Below, in pieces: positions 35,601 to 51,960 of a stretch of DNA of 64,000 nt. The position numbers and the translations under genes are program-made. Origin of the DNA: Ciona intestinalis (lineage: Eukaryota; Chordata; Ascidiacea; Phlebobranchia; Cionidae). Position 1 is the first letter of the stretch, and every line of letters begins with the position of its first letter. The stretch lies in the NCBI RefSeq assembly GCF_000224145.3, contig NC_020171.2, forward strand, positions 1,867,008 through 1,931,007, in the 5' to 3' direction. Below the pieces are notes generated by a model that worked only from the letters and a program-made list of their open reading frames with translations, made no database searches and was not told the origin of the DNA.

Positions 35601-35871
35601 CTCTTTAATGGTCGTGGAAATATAATTCTGTAAATATTTTTTGTTTGCTACCAAATGGGACTATAAAAAAATGAAAAAATGTGCAATCTTACATTCTTAT
35701 CGCATTCTACTTTTGTTTTAAAAGTATTTTATGCATTTTTTTAGATATGTTGAACTAAAAGAACAAGATCTTCTAAAGTTTGGTTTTAGTTCAAGAGAAT
35801 ATATCTTGCTTCATGATAAAGCTGATACAAGTGAACTTGGAAGTGAGGAAGAAGAAGAAGAAGGGGAATGA
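32654..35871 (+). CDS. SNIP1: SNIP1, FHA-domain spliceosome-associated protein
   Basis: Six exons: 32654-33518, 33720-33758, 33913-34184, 34722-34834, 35318-35431, 35745-35871; 1530 nt, 509 codons, in phase. Residues 1 to about 330 are a Lys/Arg/Ser-rich disordered region with many SSPE-type sites (possible SR-kinase or proline-directed phosphorylation). Then come LSGALTADTNTYRGVV and VPKKRWRLYPFKG, and the FHA domain: HRQSAYLLGRLRRIADIPID, HPSCSKQHAVFQ, VKPYIIDLGSANGTY and LKFGFSSREYILLHD. These match human SNIP1 closely. The tail is a run of Glu after SELGSEE. The family (yeast Pml1) belongs to the RES/activated spliceosome; human SNIP1 also binds Smad4 and p300. Intron 3 contains a MITE and intron 4 a SINE with a minisatellite. 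Confidence 0.96.
34502..34634. mobile_element. MITE family 2, copy in SNIP1 intron 3
   Basis: Left end TTAAGGTGACTGTACACAGT; right end ACTGAGTACAGCCACCTTTA is its inverse. The interior GCAAACCCATTACCGAGTTC and CGAAATCCGGACAAAAC is shared with the copy at 11792-11912. Confidence 0.85.
34890..35040 (+). mobile_element. tRNA-headed SINE in SNIP1 intron 4
   Basis: GCGCAATGGTTAGCGTACTT is an A-box-like head and GGGTTCAAGGCTCAACTC a B-box-like segment. Then comes the body CTGCTACTATTG, TTAGAGCAATTGGACCAGCC and GGCGGTCTAAACAATAAAGG. The SINE runs without a break into the 71-bp minisatellite that follows. Confidence 0.8.
35040..35300. repeat. 71-bp minisatellite, about three to four diverged units
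   Basis: Units contain GGTGTATAAACACACCATGT, then GTCTGGTGTATAGGAAGACA, then GTTATAACTTGACTGTGAGC. The first unit coincides with the tail of the SINE at 34890-35040. Confidence 0.85.
35318..35431 (+). other. SNIP1 exon 5 directly after a minisatellite
   Basis: This exon codes for the FHA core (VKPYIIDLGSANGTYVNNER). It starts only some 20 bp after the last repeat unit. The acceptor (ATTACAG at 35317) is weak in pyrimidines because the repeat has replaced the usual upstream tract. Confidence 0.8.
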
Positions 35872-36386
35872 AGAGAGAGGTAAAAGAAAAAGGCAAAACA
35901 AGAGAAGCTCCAAACTGATAAAGGCAAAATGAGAGAGCTCCGAATGCAAAAAAGGGAAATAATGGGCTAGAATGAACGCCACCTTATTGCTAACTGTTAA
36001 AGAGCTCTAGAGAAAAACTGGGATTTCTGATTTTATGCACAATGTTTTGAGAATCTGACTATAGTGTTTCCTTTATAGTTTTATTACTTGCATTTGGGGT
36101 TACATTTTACAATCAAAGTAATAATGTTTAACACTGGCCGAACGTTTTACCTTTGTAAAGTGATATTGGTTAACATCACGTCTTCTTGCAAACATTGGTC
36201 AAAAATGATCATTTTCTCACTTCAATGTATTGTGATATACCCTGGAATTTTTATGTGATTTGCCATTTTTAATGTCTGAGCTATTGTTGCTAGACCGTTT
36301 CCAATATTTTGGTACATTACTGCCTTAATAATCATTCGAATTTTTAGGTTAAGGGCATGAGAGAATTTTAGGAAAAAGTTGTGACT
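35872..36386. other. SNIP1-OXA1L intergenic region
   Basis: About 515 bp, AT-rich, without a supported ORF. A splice-acceptor-like AGAATTTTAG ends at 36371, 15 nt before the OXA1L ATG, and TCGAATTTTTAG ends shortly before it. Either may be a trans-splice site. Confidence 0.5.
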
Positions 36387-39213
36387 ATGATTAGGATTTT
36401 GAGACATGCATTTCTTCAAAGAGGGTGTTTACACTGCAACAAAGTTAGTAGAACGCTTCGAAATATTGGATTTACTTCAGTGAGGTGTATGAGTGTCTCA
36501 CCTGTTTTGAATGCTGAACCAATTCCAGTAGAAGCTGTAAAAATCATGGAAAATGCTGCCGCAAGTTTGCCTGAAGTTGTCACCGACGTTGCCACTGTGG
36601 TTGTAGACCCTCCTTTTGTTGAGATAGGACTTGCAGCTGGTTGGTGGCCGTGGCATTTTATCCAGAGTGGGCTGGAGTCATTTTACTTAGCCACAGGCTC
36701 ACCATGGTGGCTTACTATTGTGCTTGGAACTTTAACTTTGCGAGTTGTCACTTTCCCTATTTTTGTTAAACTCGAAAGTTTGCCATGAAGTCGTCGCAAG
36801 TTATGCCATTACAGCAGGTATTTTGATCACCGTAATTTTGTATTGAATGCTTAAAAAGGCTATTTTGTGCCTAAATATATCATACACGATTGAAGTTTTA
36901 AGCCTTAGTCCAAAAAGGCCTTGCTGTTTAAAGCTTTTATTAATAAATATACATACTTTATCGGGATAATGAACCAATTCTGCCTTAAATCTCCTATCTT
37001 ACACCTCACACGTAAAAAATAAAAAAAAACGAAAATAATTAACCCCAAAGTAACAAAAATGGTAATTTGTAAGCTGGCACGAGGTGTATGAACACCCGTG
37101 TTATAACGACTGTCATTATCAGACCACGCAAGGATAAAGTAAGTTACATTTATATAGAATAAATAAACTTTATATATTCCCAGAAAATGATGACAAAGTT
37201 TCAAAAACTGCAAAGATCCAGTGATCCCGTGCAACAAGCACTTGGCCGACAAAAACTGCAAAAGTTTTTCAAAAAACACGGAACTGGACCTGTATCCAGT
37301 AAGCTGAACCTATTTTTTATAATTCTTTAATACCTGTTATGCTGTGGACCAGTAGAAACAGTTTTTTTTTTCCATCGGTTATATATTCTCCACTTAGTAA
37401 TACGCTGTTGATTCCCTTTTCCCGTTTATTCAATAATATGATCTATTAATCAAGGAGATAAATAATAATAATATTATATTGGAAACATGAGAATTGCATG
37501 TTGTAACAAATTGAAGTAGAACAACTCCTAAAGCGACACCTAGTGAGGGCAACCAAACTCATTCTCTCGTAATCAATCTAATTACTTCAATGTAAACGAC
37601 TATAAATTGTTTCCAATGCTCCTTTATGTTAATGTTAACATCTCTTTGCAATAATAATTAAATATGACCTTTGTTATTGTAATCGAAAAGGTAAATGCAA
37701 ACCATGTAATATTTATTTGTTTTAGTTAACAAAAGCTAAAGAAGAAAAGAACAGAAAAATGTTCCTAACACAACTTTTTTCAGCTTTGGCCAACTCCTTG
37801 CCAATGCCAATCATCTTTATGTCCAGCATTACGGCTATCCGGCAAATGTCTGCTGTTCCCGTTCCATCTTTAGAAGCTACAAGCCTCCTGTGGATGGAAA
37901 GCTTAGTGGCAGGAGATCCATACAGGGTCCTACCGTTAGTCACTGGAGGAGTTATAGGGATTACTATTCATTCATCCTTTAAGAGTGGCATGATAGCAGG
38001 AGTGTCCCCAAGCACTATTCAGTGAGTATTTTTGTGAATGGAAATGTTTTTGTTTGATTTTTATGAGTAATATGTTACTTAGTGGAAAAAACTTGACGGT
38101 AAGCACAATGTGTATGAGTACACCATTGGTGTCTGGTGTTAAAGAAGACACCCATGTTATAATTCGACAGTGAGCATGAGGTGTATGAGTACACCATGTG
38201 TGTCTGGTGTATAAGAAGACACCCCTGTTATAATTCGACAGTGAGCATGAGGTGTATAAATACACCATGGGTGTCTGGTGTTAAAGAAGACACCCATGTT
38301 ATAATTCGACAGTGAGCATGAGGTGTGTAAATACACCATGTGTGTCTGCTGTATAAGAAGACACGCATGTTATAACTCGACAGTGAACATGAGGTGTATA
38401 AATATACCATGTGTGTCTGGTGTATAAGAAGACACCCATGTTATAACTTGAAATAGGCAGAATGTGTATGAATACACCATGTGTGTAAAGCGTGACACGC
38501 CATGGGACCAGGTTTTGGCCTGAGTTGGCCTATTATTCTACATACTTTTGTATTATGCCTAATTATGAACATTTAAACGCCCTATTTTAATTTTAGAAAG
38601 ATGAAATTCGTGCCTCTTCTACCAATAGTATTGATGCCTCTACTGATGGGCCATCTACCGTGCTCCATTACTCTGTATATTCTAACAAACACCTGCTTCA
38701 CTTACTTGTCAACCCTACTGCTACAGAATGAAACGGTCAAACAGAAACTTAAATTCCCTGTAAGTGCCCTTCACTAGGTGTCGAAAATTACCGTGGCGTT
38801 TAGCAAATTAAATATATTGTATTTATTTGAATTGGCTTTTTTTACATTCATTCATTTAAATCCACAGGTATATTAATTCATACTTTGACTCTTTTATTAG
38901 CATATACACATAATATAGATGTCAATTTTATATATTTTTATAGGTCATTGAAACTCCAAAATTGTCACAAACCCAGCAAAAGAAAGGTATTTTCTCCAGC
39001 GCGATGACAGAGGCAAAAGAAAAAGCCACGAAAAGAAATGAAGAACGAATAATTAAAAAGGAGAGAAAAGATTTACAAAAACAACGAAAAAAAGAACTGA
39101 AAAACCCCCCTCCCATAACATATGCTATTGGTACTGAAGCGTTTAAAAAAGAATTTGTTCCCGATTTTGAAAAAGAATGGCGGCCTCCAAGGCCCAGTAT
39201 GTTTAATAATTAA
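36387..39213 (+). CDS. OXA1L: OXA1L mitochondrial inner-membrane insertase (1-bp frame break)
   Basis: Five exons: 36387-36817, 37184-37298, 37784-38021, 38597-38759, 38944-39213. They sum to 1217 nt, one base short of a whole frame. The break is near 36766-36770: the frame ending FPIFVK runs into a stop, while the next frame continues TRKFAMKSSQVMPLQQ to a donor. One missing A in GTTAAACTCG would explain it. Residues 1 to about 40 are basic, as in a mitochondrial presequence. The YidC/Oxa1 core shows GWWPWHFIQ, GSPWWLTIVLGTLTLRVV, LPMPIIFMSSITAIRQM, VPVPSLEATSLLWM and VPLLPIVLMPLLMGHLP. The C-terminal exon is a Lys-rich coiled-coil tail, which binds the mitoribosome in the family. Intron 2 contains a stray RINT1 fragment and intron 3 a minisatellite. 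Confidence 0.93.
37660..37762 (+). repeat. Fragment of RINT1 intron 1/exon 2 inside OXA1L intron 2
   Basis: TTAACAAAAGCTAAAGAAGA with its acceptor (TTTTAG) and about 15 following bases repeat the start of RINT1 exon 2 at 40285-40331, with one substitution and one indel in about 38 bp. A second shared block, AAATATGACCTTTGTTATTG, lies at 37663 and at about 40079. In OXA1L the piece cannot be an exon: joined to exon 2 it reads into a stop. Confidence 0.85.
38093..38490. repeat. 71-bp minisatellite array in OXA1L intron 3
   Basis: About five units, each starting GTGAGCATGAGGTGTATGAG or a variant and ending TTATAATTCGACA, exactly 71 bp apart. Because 71 is not a multiple of three, the same peptide-like ORF appears in successive minus-strand frames at 38268, 38339 and 38410. 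These are not genes. An R3 piece follows at about 38490-38545. Confidence 0.95.
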
Positions 39214-39742
39214 ACACAAAGCTGCAGATTTTGATTCGAAATCGTGTTGTAAAGATAAACTTCGGTCAAGCAAGTGTGGAAAATATCTTCGTATAATACT
39301 GAACAGTACAAATTGAAAACTTTGTTAGTTTTTTGGTAATTTTTAGGTCCATTTTGCCAAAATCAAAAAGCTTAATTTTAGGCATATGATCAGTTTTTCA
39401 CTAGAATTATAATTATAAAATTGGATGTGTTATAGCTCTGGGCAGCATAAAATTGCCCAAAACGGTTAATCTGCTATGTACTGACACCTTTAAGAAGTTC
39501 AAAATTATTCAGTTTTACATTTATTATTATTTGCCTTTGCCCAAAATTCAATACCATTTAAACTCATACTGTGCTAAAATATGTCAAAAATGTGCTAAAA
39601 GTTTGGAGCCATTTCAGAAAATTACGCACCTGTTATTTTTAAACCTTTTTCTTTTAGAATCAAATTTCCTACAACATAGGGCGTTACATAGCAGTCTAAT
39701 GTAGGTGCCTGCTGAGGGAATATTTGGTATAATCTTTGAAGT
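39214..39742. other. OXA1L-RINT1 intergenic region with possible trans-splice acceptor
   Basis: About 530 bp. CCTTTTTCTTTTAG ends at 39657, 85 nt before the RINT1 ATG, and is a strong acceptor. The 83-codon ORF at 39453-39704 crosses this acceptor and shows no domain; it is probably 3' UTR or spacer. Confidence 0.5.
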
Positions 39743-46260
<6,518 letters not shown>

Positions 46261-46920
46261 GTTTGTTTTGGGTGTTTGAACTGATAGTGGAATGTGCAAT
46301 ACAATGTTAAAGCACTATTTTATTTTATGTTGGTGAAATGGTGAAGTCCTTAAGTGGGACATGCAATGGAACTCAGATTTAGGCCAGAATTTAAGTCATT
46401 ACTTTGAGTTGACTTATAGTAGGACTATATTGACAGAGGTGACAATGTTAGTGGTTGAGATTGGTTAGCTTATTTCATATGCAGATACCAACCGACATTA
46501 GGTGTATGAAGCTAACTAACCTATTATGCAAAGTGCAGAATAGGACTATGTGTTAACAGGTGTTTTTAAGGTTACTTAAACGAAAATAACTCATTTATCA
46601 TGATGGCAATTTAATGACAGCTGTTATGGATTGAACTAATTAAGTATCCTAAGACACACATGCCAACAGTGGCATTGTCTGCTCTTCCTCTTGCCACAGC
46701 TTTTTAAATTAAGACTGGTTCTCATTTTCGGTACTGAACATTTCTGAGACTGCCTATTGAGTAAAGATACATTCACTCAAACTGGTCTCGACAATGCAAA
46801 ATAAAGCTTTCTTTGTGATGCTGCTAAACATTTCAGATACTGTCGCTTGCGTTAGTAACGCTCCAAAAACTATAGACTTTACAGATGAAACAACAGCCTT
46901 ATATCGAGCGTTTGTTTAAT
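46261..46920. other. Convergent 3' region between RINT1 and RPL24
   Basis: 3' flanks of two convergent genes. AATAAA near 46799 suits RINT1. ATTAAA on the minus strand (46915-46920) directly follows the RPL24 stop. An R3 piece lies at about 46350-46400. No gene is seen. Confidence 0.6.
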
Positions 46921-48592
46921 TTATCGTTTACCACCAACTCTTGGTGCAGAAGCACGAACATTTTTCGTTGCTTTTGATTTCTGACCGGCTGGTTTAGCTG
47001 CCTTTTGAACCTTCTTCGCTTGTTCTGCAGATTTCTTCTTTTCTTTAGCAGCTCTAGAAATAAATTTAGATTTTAGAGAATGCTTTTGTCATATAAAACA
47101 AGGTTGTAGTGAATGCTCTTGACTTTGTCATATAAAACAGTGTGGCAATATTTTCCTGACAAGATTTTTTATGTTGGTTTTAAAATCATTACCAAATCAC
47201 AGTACAGAATCCTACCTATTAAGATACATATTTGGCCCAATAATTAGTTAGGTTCGTCAGAAAAATTATCGTGTTTAACAGTTTATAAACAGAAGTGCTT
47301 GTGCACTAATATACTGGGTCAACACAACAGCAGGATGTCAGAGCATTGTAAAATAATTGTAGGATTTCAAGCACAATGCATTTAACCACAGTGATCACTA
47401 TATACTAAAAACACTTTTTAAATATACAAAATACAGTTGTTTTATAACAACCAACATACATAACATTTCACACAAAACAACTGATGAATTTCCATAACTA
47501 TTTTATTCTACGAGGGCGAGTTTCTGCAGTGTGACACGCTATGGGACCTGAAATTCGAGCCAGAGTTGGCTCATTACCCCAACACTGTATATAACATACA
47601 CATTAGGCCTATACTCTTGCTATGGAACCTGAAATTCGAGCCAGGGTTGGCCCATTACTTGAAAATAATCCATAACCACTTACTTTATTGCTTGATCGCG
47701 TGCAGCTTTGCGCACAGCGGGCTTTTGGTTTCTCTTGGCAACGAATCTCGCCCCATGATGCACCTTGAATGGCTCGCTGGAACTTCACGTTACGACGAGT
47801 TCGCTTTTTAGTGACCTCTTCCTGTGAAAAGTACATTTTGGTCGTTATTTTGGCTATACGATATGAAAAAGGGGTGCTAGTGAAGAATCTCCCCACACCT
47901 TATTTGCTAACCCCTAGGTTAGGGGGTTAGTGGTTATATGGGTTAGTAGTTAGCAAATAAGTTAGGGGGGGGGGGGATTCTTCACTAGCACCCTTATTTT
48001 GTATATTGGATATGAAAAAAAGACTATAAGATACAATTTACAAAATATACTAGGGTATTGCAGTTATAGGTATAGCAGATAAGATTTCAATGACAAAATT
48101 GCACTAAAATGATATTATAAATGTCAAAAATCACAATATATACATGAAAAACAACAGATACATAAAGTTCCATATCTAAGACTTCATGTTTTCGAATTAG
48201 GGTTCTTATTTTTACCTGGGTACCCTTCTTGTGCTTTCGTCGGTACAAGACAGTCCAACAAATTTTTCTTGGGTTTTTCTTAGCGAGCAAAAGGGCTTGG
48301 CATTTTCCCGATAAAAGGTTGAAACTCTTGCCGTCGATACGAATGTATCGTTTCCCGTGCCCCGGGTAGATTTTTAATCCACTGAACTGACACAGCTCGG
48401 TCCTGAATATTAAAAGACGTTAGACTTTGCAGCTCGATAGTAGGCTTTCTACTGTAGTTGTCAGTAAAATAATTTGAAATTCAAGTGGGTACATGCTTTA
48501 AAATTATAATTTGAACATATTTAGGCAACGTTCTTTTGCATTTTTTATGATTTTTCGAGATAAACAACCAAAACAAATAATTTTCACCTCAT
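46921..48592 (-). CDS. RPL24: 60S ribosomal protein L24 (eL24), 1-bp frame break in the assembly
   Basis: Exons in coding order: 48592-48588 (five bases only, ATGAG), 48402-48216, 47821-47684, 47053-46921 (TAA). They sum to 463 nt, one base too many for 153 codons. Hallmarks: [18 protein letters not shown], then [32 protein letters not shown] and the C-terminus APRVGGKR. After GASWGEI the frame slips: an extra base near 47743 (GAATCTCG on the + strand) shifts it, and the next frame then gives the expected basic helix to the donor. eL24 is a large-subunit protein at the subunit interface. Introns and otherwise perfect codons argue against a processed pseudogene. A pyrimidine run CTTTTT (minus strand, about 48612-48617), some 20 nt upstream of the ATG, may be a TOP start site. 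Confidence 0.93.
47520..47665. repeat. Two R3 repeats in an RPL24 intron
   Basis: Both carry GGGACCTGAAATTCGAGCCA or GGAACCTGAAATTCGAGCCA followed by GTTGGCYCATTAC. The second ends just before the donor of the frame-broken exon. Confidence 0.7.
47872..47993. mobile_element. MITE family 3, intact copy with perfect inverted ends
   Basis: GGGTGCTAGTGAAGAATC at the left and its exact inverse GATTCTTCACTAGCACCC at the right enclose about 86 bp, including GGGTTAGTAGTTAG and a run of 12 G. It is in the RPL24 intron, 50 bp from an exon. Confidence 0.92.
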
Positions 48593-49340
48593 CCTGTATG
48601 CTGGTGTCAAAAAGAACGTCTGATACGAGGCTAAAATAGAAGTTTAATTCAAGCTGTTGACAATTTCGTCAAAATGGCAATAGATATATAAAATTTTCAC
48701 ACTTTTTAATAATGAGGTTTAATATTATTAGTTTTGTTTAAATTAGCAATATAAAGGCCTGAAACATTGTATTTAGTTGGTGCCTAAGTTTTGCAATAGA
48801 GTAATGTTCCAAGACTTTTTAAAAAAGAAATTTTTGCTCTACAATTAATTGTGCATGTTGTAAAAGATTTTTCTTAACAAGCCAAGGTAAAATTGTTTTT
48901 GGGGAGTGTGACGGTAATTTATACAGACAGTTAGAAGTATTTTTACAAGAAACCCCCGTTAAAATAATCTTTCTGTTCAAACGGCAACTGACGGAATTCC
49001 GTGTTTTGCTCGGTTGCTTTTAAGAAGCGCAACGTAATGTTTCAGTTCTTTAAGTTTATTTGAATTTTAACAATAGTTTTGAAGGGTTTTTAGGGATTGT
49101 AAAAAGGTTTTAAAAATGTTTTTAACTGTTACTTAAATGTAATGTCGCCATGTGGAAAGGTTAGATTATTGTTTGTGTACCGTCTAGAAATTTACAGGCA
49201 ACAAGCCAGTAAGCCACCTGTTAAGCAACTAATTTCTACTTTTTTACCATTTTGTGTAGGTGTAGTGTTATTATAATCCTAGTTTTAACGTTCTTACAGT
49301 TTTAGGTTGTATGGGTACTTCTAGCTTAAATATTGGCACT
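48593..49340. other. RPL24 5' flank and sequence up to the 500-N gap
   Basis: Contains the RPL24 leader and upstream region, then AT-rich DNA. No exon of the downstream Rab gene is recognisable here. Confidence 0.55.
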
Positions 49341-49840
49341 NNNNNNNNNNNNNNNNNNNNNNNNNNNNNNNNNNNNNNNNNNNNNNNNNNNNNNNNNNNN
49401 NNNNNNNNNNNNNNNNNNNNNNNNNNNNNNNNNNNNNNNNNNNNNNNNNNNNNNNNNNNNNNNNNNNNNNNNNNNNNNNNNNNNNNNNNNNNNNNNNNNN
49501 NNNNNNNNNNNNNNNNNNNNNNNNNNNNNNNNNNNNNNNNNNNNNNNNNNNNNNNNNNNNNNNNNNNNNNNNNNNNNNNNNNNNNNNNNNNNNNNNNNNN
49601 NNNNNNNNNNNNNNNNNNNNNNNNNNNNNNNNNNNNNNNNNNNNNNNNNNNNNNNNNNNNNNNNNNNNNNNNNNNNNNNNNNNNNNNNNNNNNNNNNNNN
49701 NNNNNNNNNNNNNNNNNNNNNNNNNNNNNNNNNNNNNNNNNNNNNNNNNNNNNNNNNNNNNNNNNNNNNNNNNNNNNNNNNNNNNNNNNNNNNNNNNNNN
49801 NNNNNNNNNNNNNNNNNNNNNNNNNNNNNNNNNNNNNNNN
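49341..49840. other. Assembly gap of exactly 500 N
   Basis: The round length suggests a placeholder. It probably hides 5' exons of the Rab-type gene at 50212-50947. Confidence 0.8.
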
Positions 49841-50211
49841 CGCGATACAAGCCAAATTAAGAATAATTCAACGTGACAAAATAGTTGACATGAGTAATAA
49901 CTTATGGTTAAAATGAAAAAATGGTGTCTAAATATTTTTAGTTTAAATTTGTGATATAGCACATACTATTCTAACATTTACACATTTTGGTATAGAGTAC
50001 AAATGTAGAACAGTTTTCTCTGTCGCCTTCTTAATAACACGTATCGTTTTGTAATATAGCCCACATCCTCAAATTTAACTGCTAATGTATATACGCACAC
50101 GGAACTCTATAGTAGGATATTGACTTAAAAAGTAGGATATTGACTTTTAACTATTGTTCATTTTTAGTTTTATTTCTTGTTCACTTTACCTATTAATTGT
50201 TTAATTTTTAG

Positions 50212-50947
50212 TTTTATTTCTCATTGGAAACAAATCTGATCTCGGCAGATCACGAAAAGTTAAACAAAGCGAGGCGAATGCATATGCTGAAATGATAGGC
50301 GGGCATTTTAGGGAGGTGTCCGCTTATTCCAACGAAGGTATGTATACATTAGGCCGTATGTGTGCATGGTGCTTTTTGGCATATATCTTCGTGTATAGTA
50401 GCAAATATCATATTAATTAAAACAACTTTTTTTTTTATCTTTTTGAGACGTATGGCATGTTAATTTGGGAAATAGCACAAAAACGACGGTCGAAGGTTTA
50501 ATTAAATCGTTCCATAAAATTGGTTCTTGAAATGACAATTTGAATCTATTCATAAATTACATAAAGACTAAACCAAGTGAAAAATTGTCCAAATATGCAA
50601 GTTTTTGCGTGGGTGTTTTCTGCTGACGACATGCTTTGATCGAATAATGGTTTGGGTTTCTGTCATCTTGACATTTAAATGTGAAGTCGTAATAAAACCG
50701 AGTGTCACATCCATTCGCGTGTGCGTGCTAAACTTGATAACACTGAACAATTCTTTCAGGAATAAGCGAGATGTTTTTGGACCTGTGTGTGAAATTACTT
50801 CACGAAAAACTGAACTCAAGACGGAATACGATTGGTCAAGTCACCACCTGGCCGACCAATGACAGCTTAGTATCTAGCCAATACCCGCCAATAGAATTTA
50901 AGGAAAATGAAGCCGAGAAAAATACTTGTTGTTTCACTTTTACTTAA
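50212..50947 (+). CDS. Rab-type small GTPase, last two exons (5' part missing)
   Basis: Exons 50212-50337 and 50760-50947 (TAA) join in phase and code for about 104 residues. LFLIGNKSDL holds the guanine-specific NKxD motif (G4), and VSAYSNEGISEMF is the G5 loop (usually SAK) followed by the last helix. A hypervariable tail of about 40 residues ends in a di-cysteine, NTCCFTFT, likely geranylgeranylated for membrane attachment. The G1-G3 motifs must lie upstream, probably in the 500-N gap. In such proteins GTP-bound Rab recruits effectors to transport vesicles. I cannot assign the subfamily: the tail CCFTFT and the SAY loop are unusual, and other Ras-like GTPases remain possible. Confidence 0.82.
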
Positions 50948-51800
50948 CAACAGGCAAAACCAAAAGTGAATGAATGTAACTTATTCCCGCTTGGCGGAAT
51001 AGCGACAGTCGTTATACCACGGGTGTTCTGTTCCATGCGTGCACCTTGTGCCTGTTTACAAGTTACAACATGCATACCTTAAGAGGGGAACGTTAAAGTA
51101 ATATTTCGAATGAACTATGACAGTTTTAACCAACAGAATAGCATATAGCACTCGGCGTAAAACAAACAAAGAAATATGGGCGCACGTATAAAACCTAATA
51201 CATTTTGTTATTTTTTTAATCGAGCACGTGTTTCATTGCAAACTGCAAGGGCAACGCATAATATATAAAGAAAACATTTTCTAACACCCCTACACTATGC
51301 ATTTACGGCTCCTATAGCGTGTATAGAACATAATTACCGCCTTTTAAACTATGCTACCGTTTATTTATAAGATTTTCTTCTAAATTACACCGCGCTCTCA
51401 AAATGTACCTGCAGTTTTAGACTTAATCTGGATTAACCGCGAGTGGAAAAACAAAACGCGAGTTGAAAAACAATGCATTGTGCAAATTATCGGATCATAT
51501 TTGACACCAATCTCTACCCAGTTCAAGCCGTTCGCAACGGAAATCGTGCCGCTATTATGACGTAATAATATGGATTACGATATGTATTCTACCTGCTTTG
51601 TGAATAAACATGTTATTACCGAATTAAGGTTTGAATTGGCCAATTAGTATACGAAGATAAGTTGTCAAACATAATCTCGTTTTCCTGCCGATTGCAATTA
51701 GTGGTTATAAGTCTATTCTGACCTAATTGTAACACGTATACCAAACCATATGTATTGGTTTATAGCCTTTTTCCCCGAAACTTCTGTGTTTTGGAGCTTG

Positions 51801-51960
51801 TATAGTAGGGTGGGGTATGATGGGACACGTTTCCATTCTCTTTTCTGTTCCCCCTGGTGTTAAACAAAGATTATTTAACAGACTCTAGAGCGTTGTTAAT
51901 GGTTAAAACACGATCACATTTTTATGCTAACGATATCCTATCCTACCCCACACTACTATA
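51801..51960. mobile_element. MITE family 1 copy with internal deletion (160 bp)
   Basis: Left end TATAGTAGGGTGGGGTATGA, right end ATCCTACCCCACACTACTAT. It is about 35 bp shorter than the typical copy. Confidence 0.88.

Noticed and set aside
38157..38410. Overlapping minus-strand ORFs of about 60 residues in three frames with the same peptide
   Set aside because: They come from the 71-bp tandem repeat, whose length is not a multiple of three, so each frame repeats the same translation. The same applies at 43045-43326 and 62672-63062.
38093..38450. Evenly spaced repeats, CRISPR-like at first sight
   Set aside because: The whole 71-bp unit repeats without unique spacers, in a eukaryotic intron.
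46921..48592. RPL24 as a processed pseudogene
   Set aside because: It keeps three introns with good splice sites and only one indel; an assembly error is simpler.
49271..49962. Long ORFs spanning the 500-N gap
   Set aside because: They consist of N; no coding evidence.
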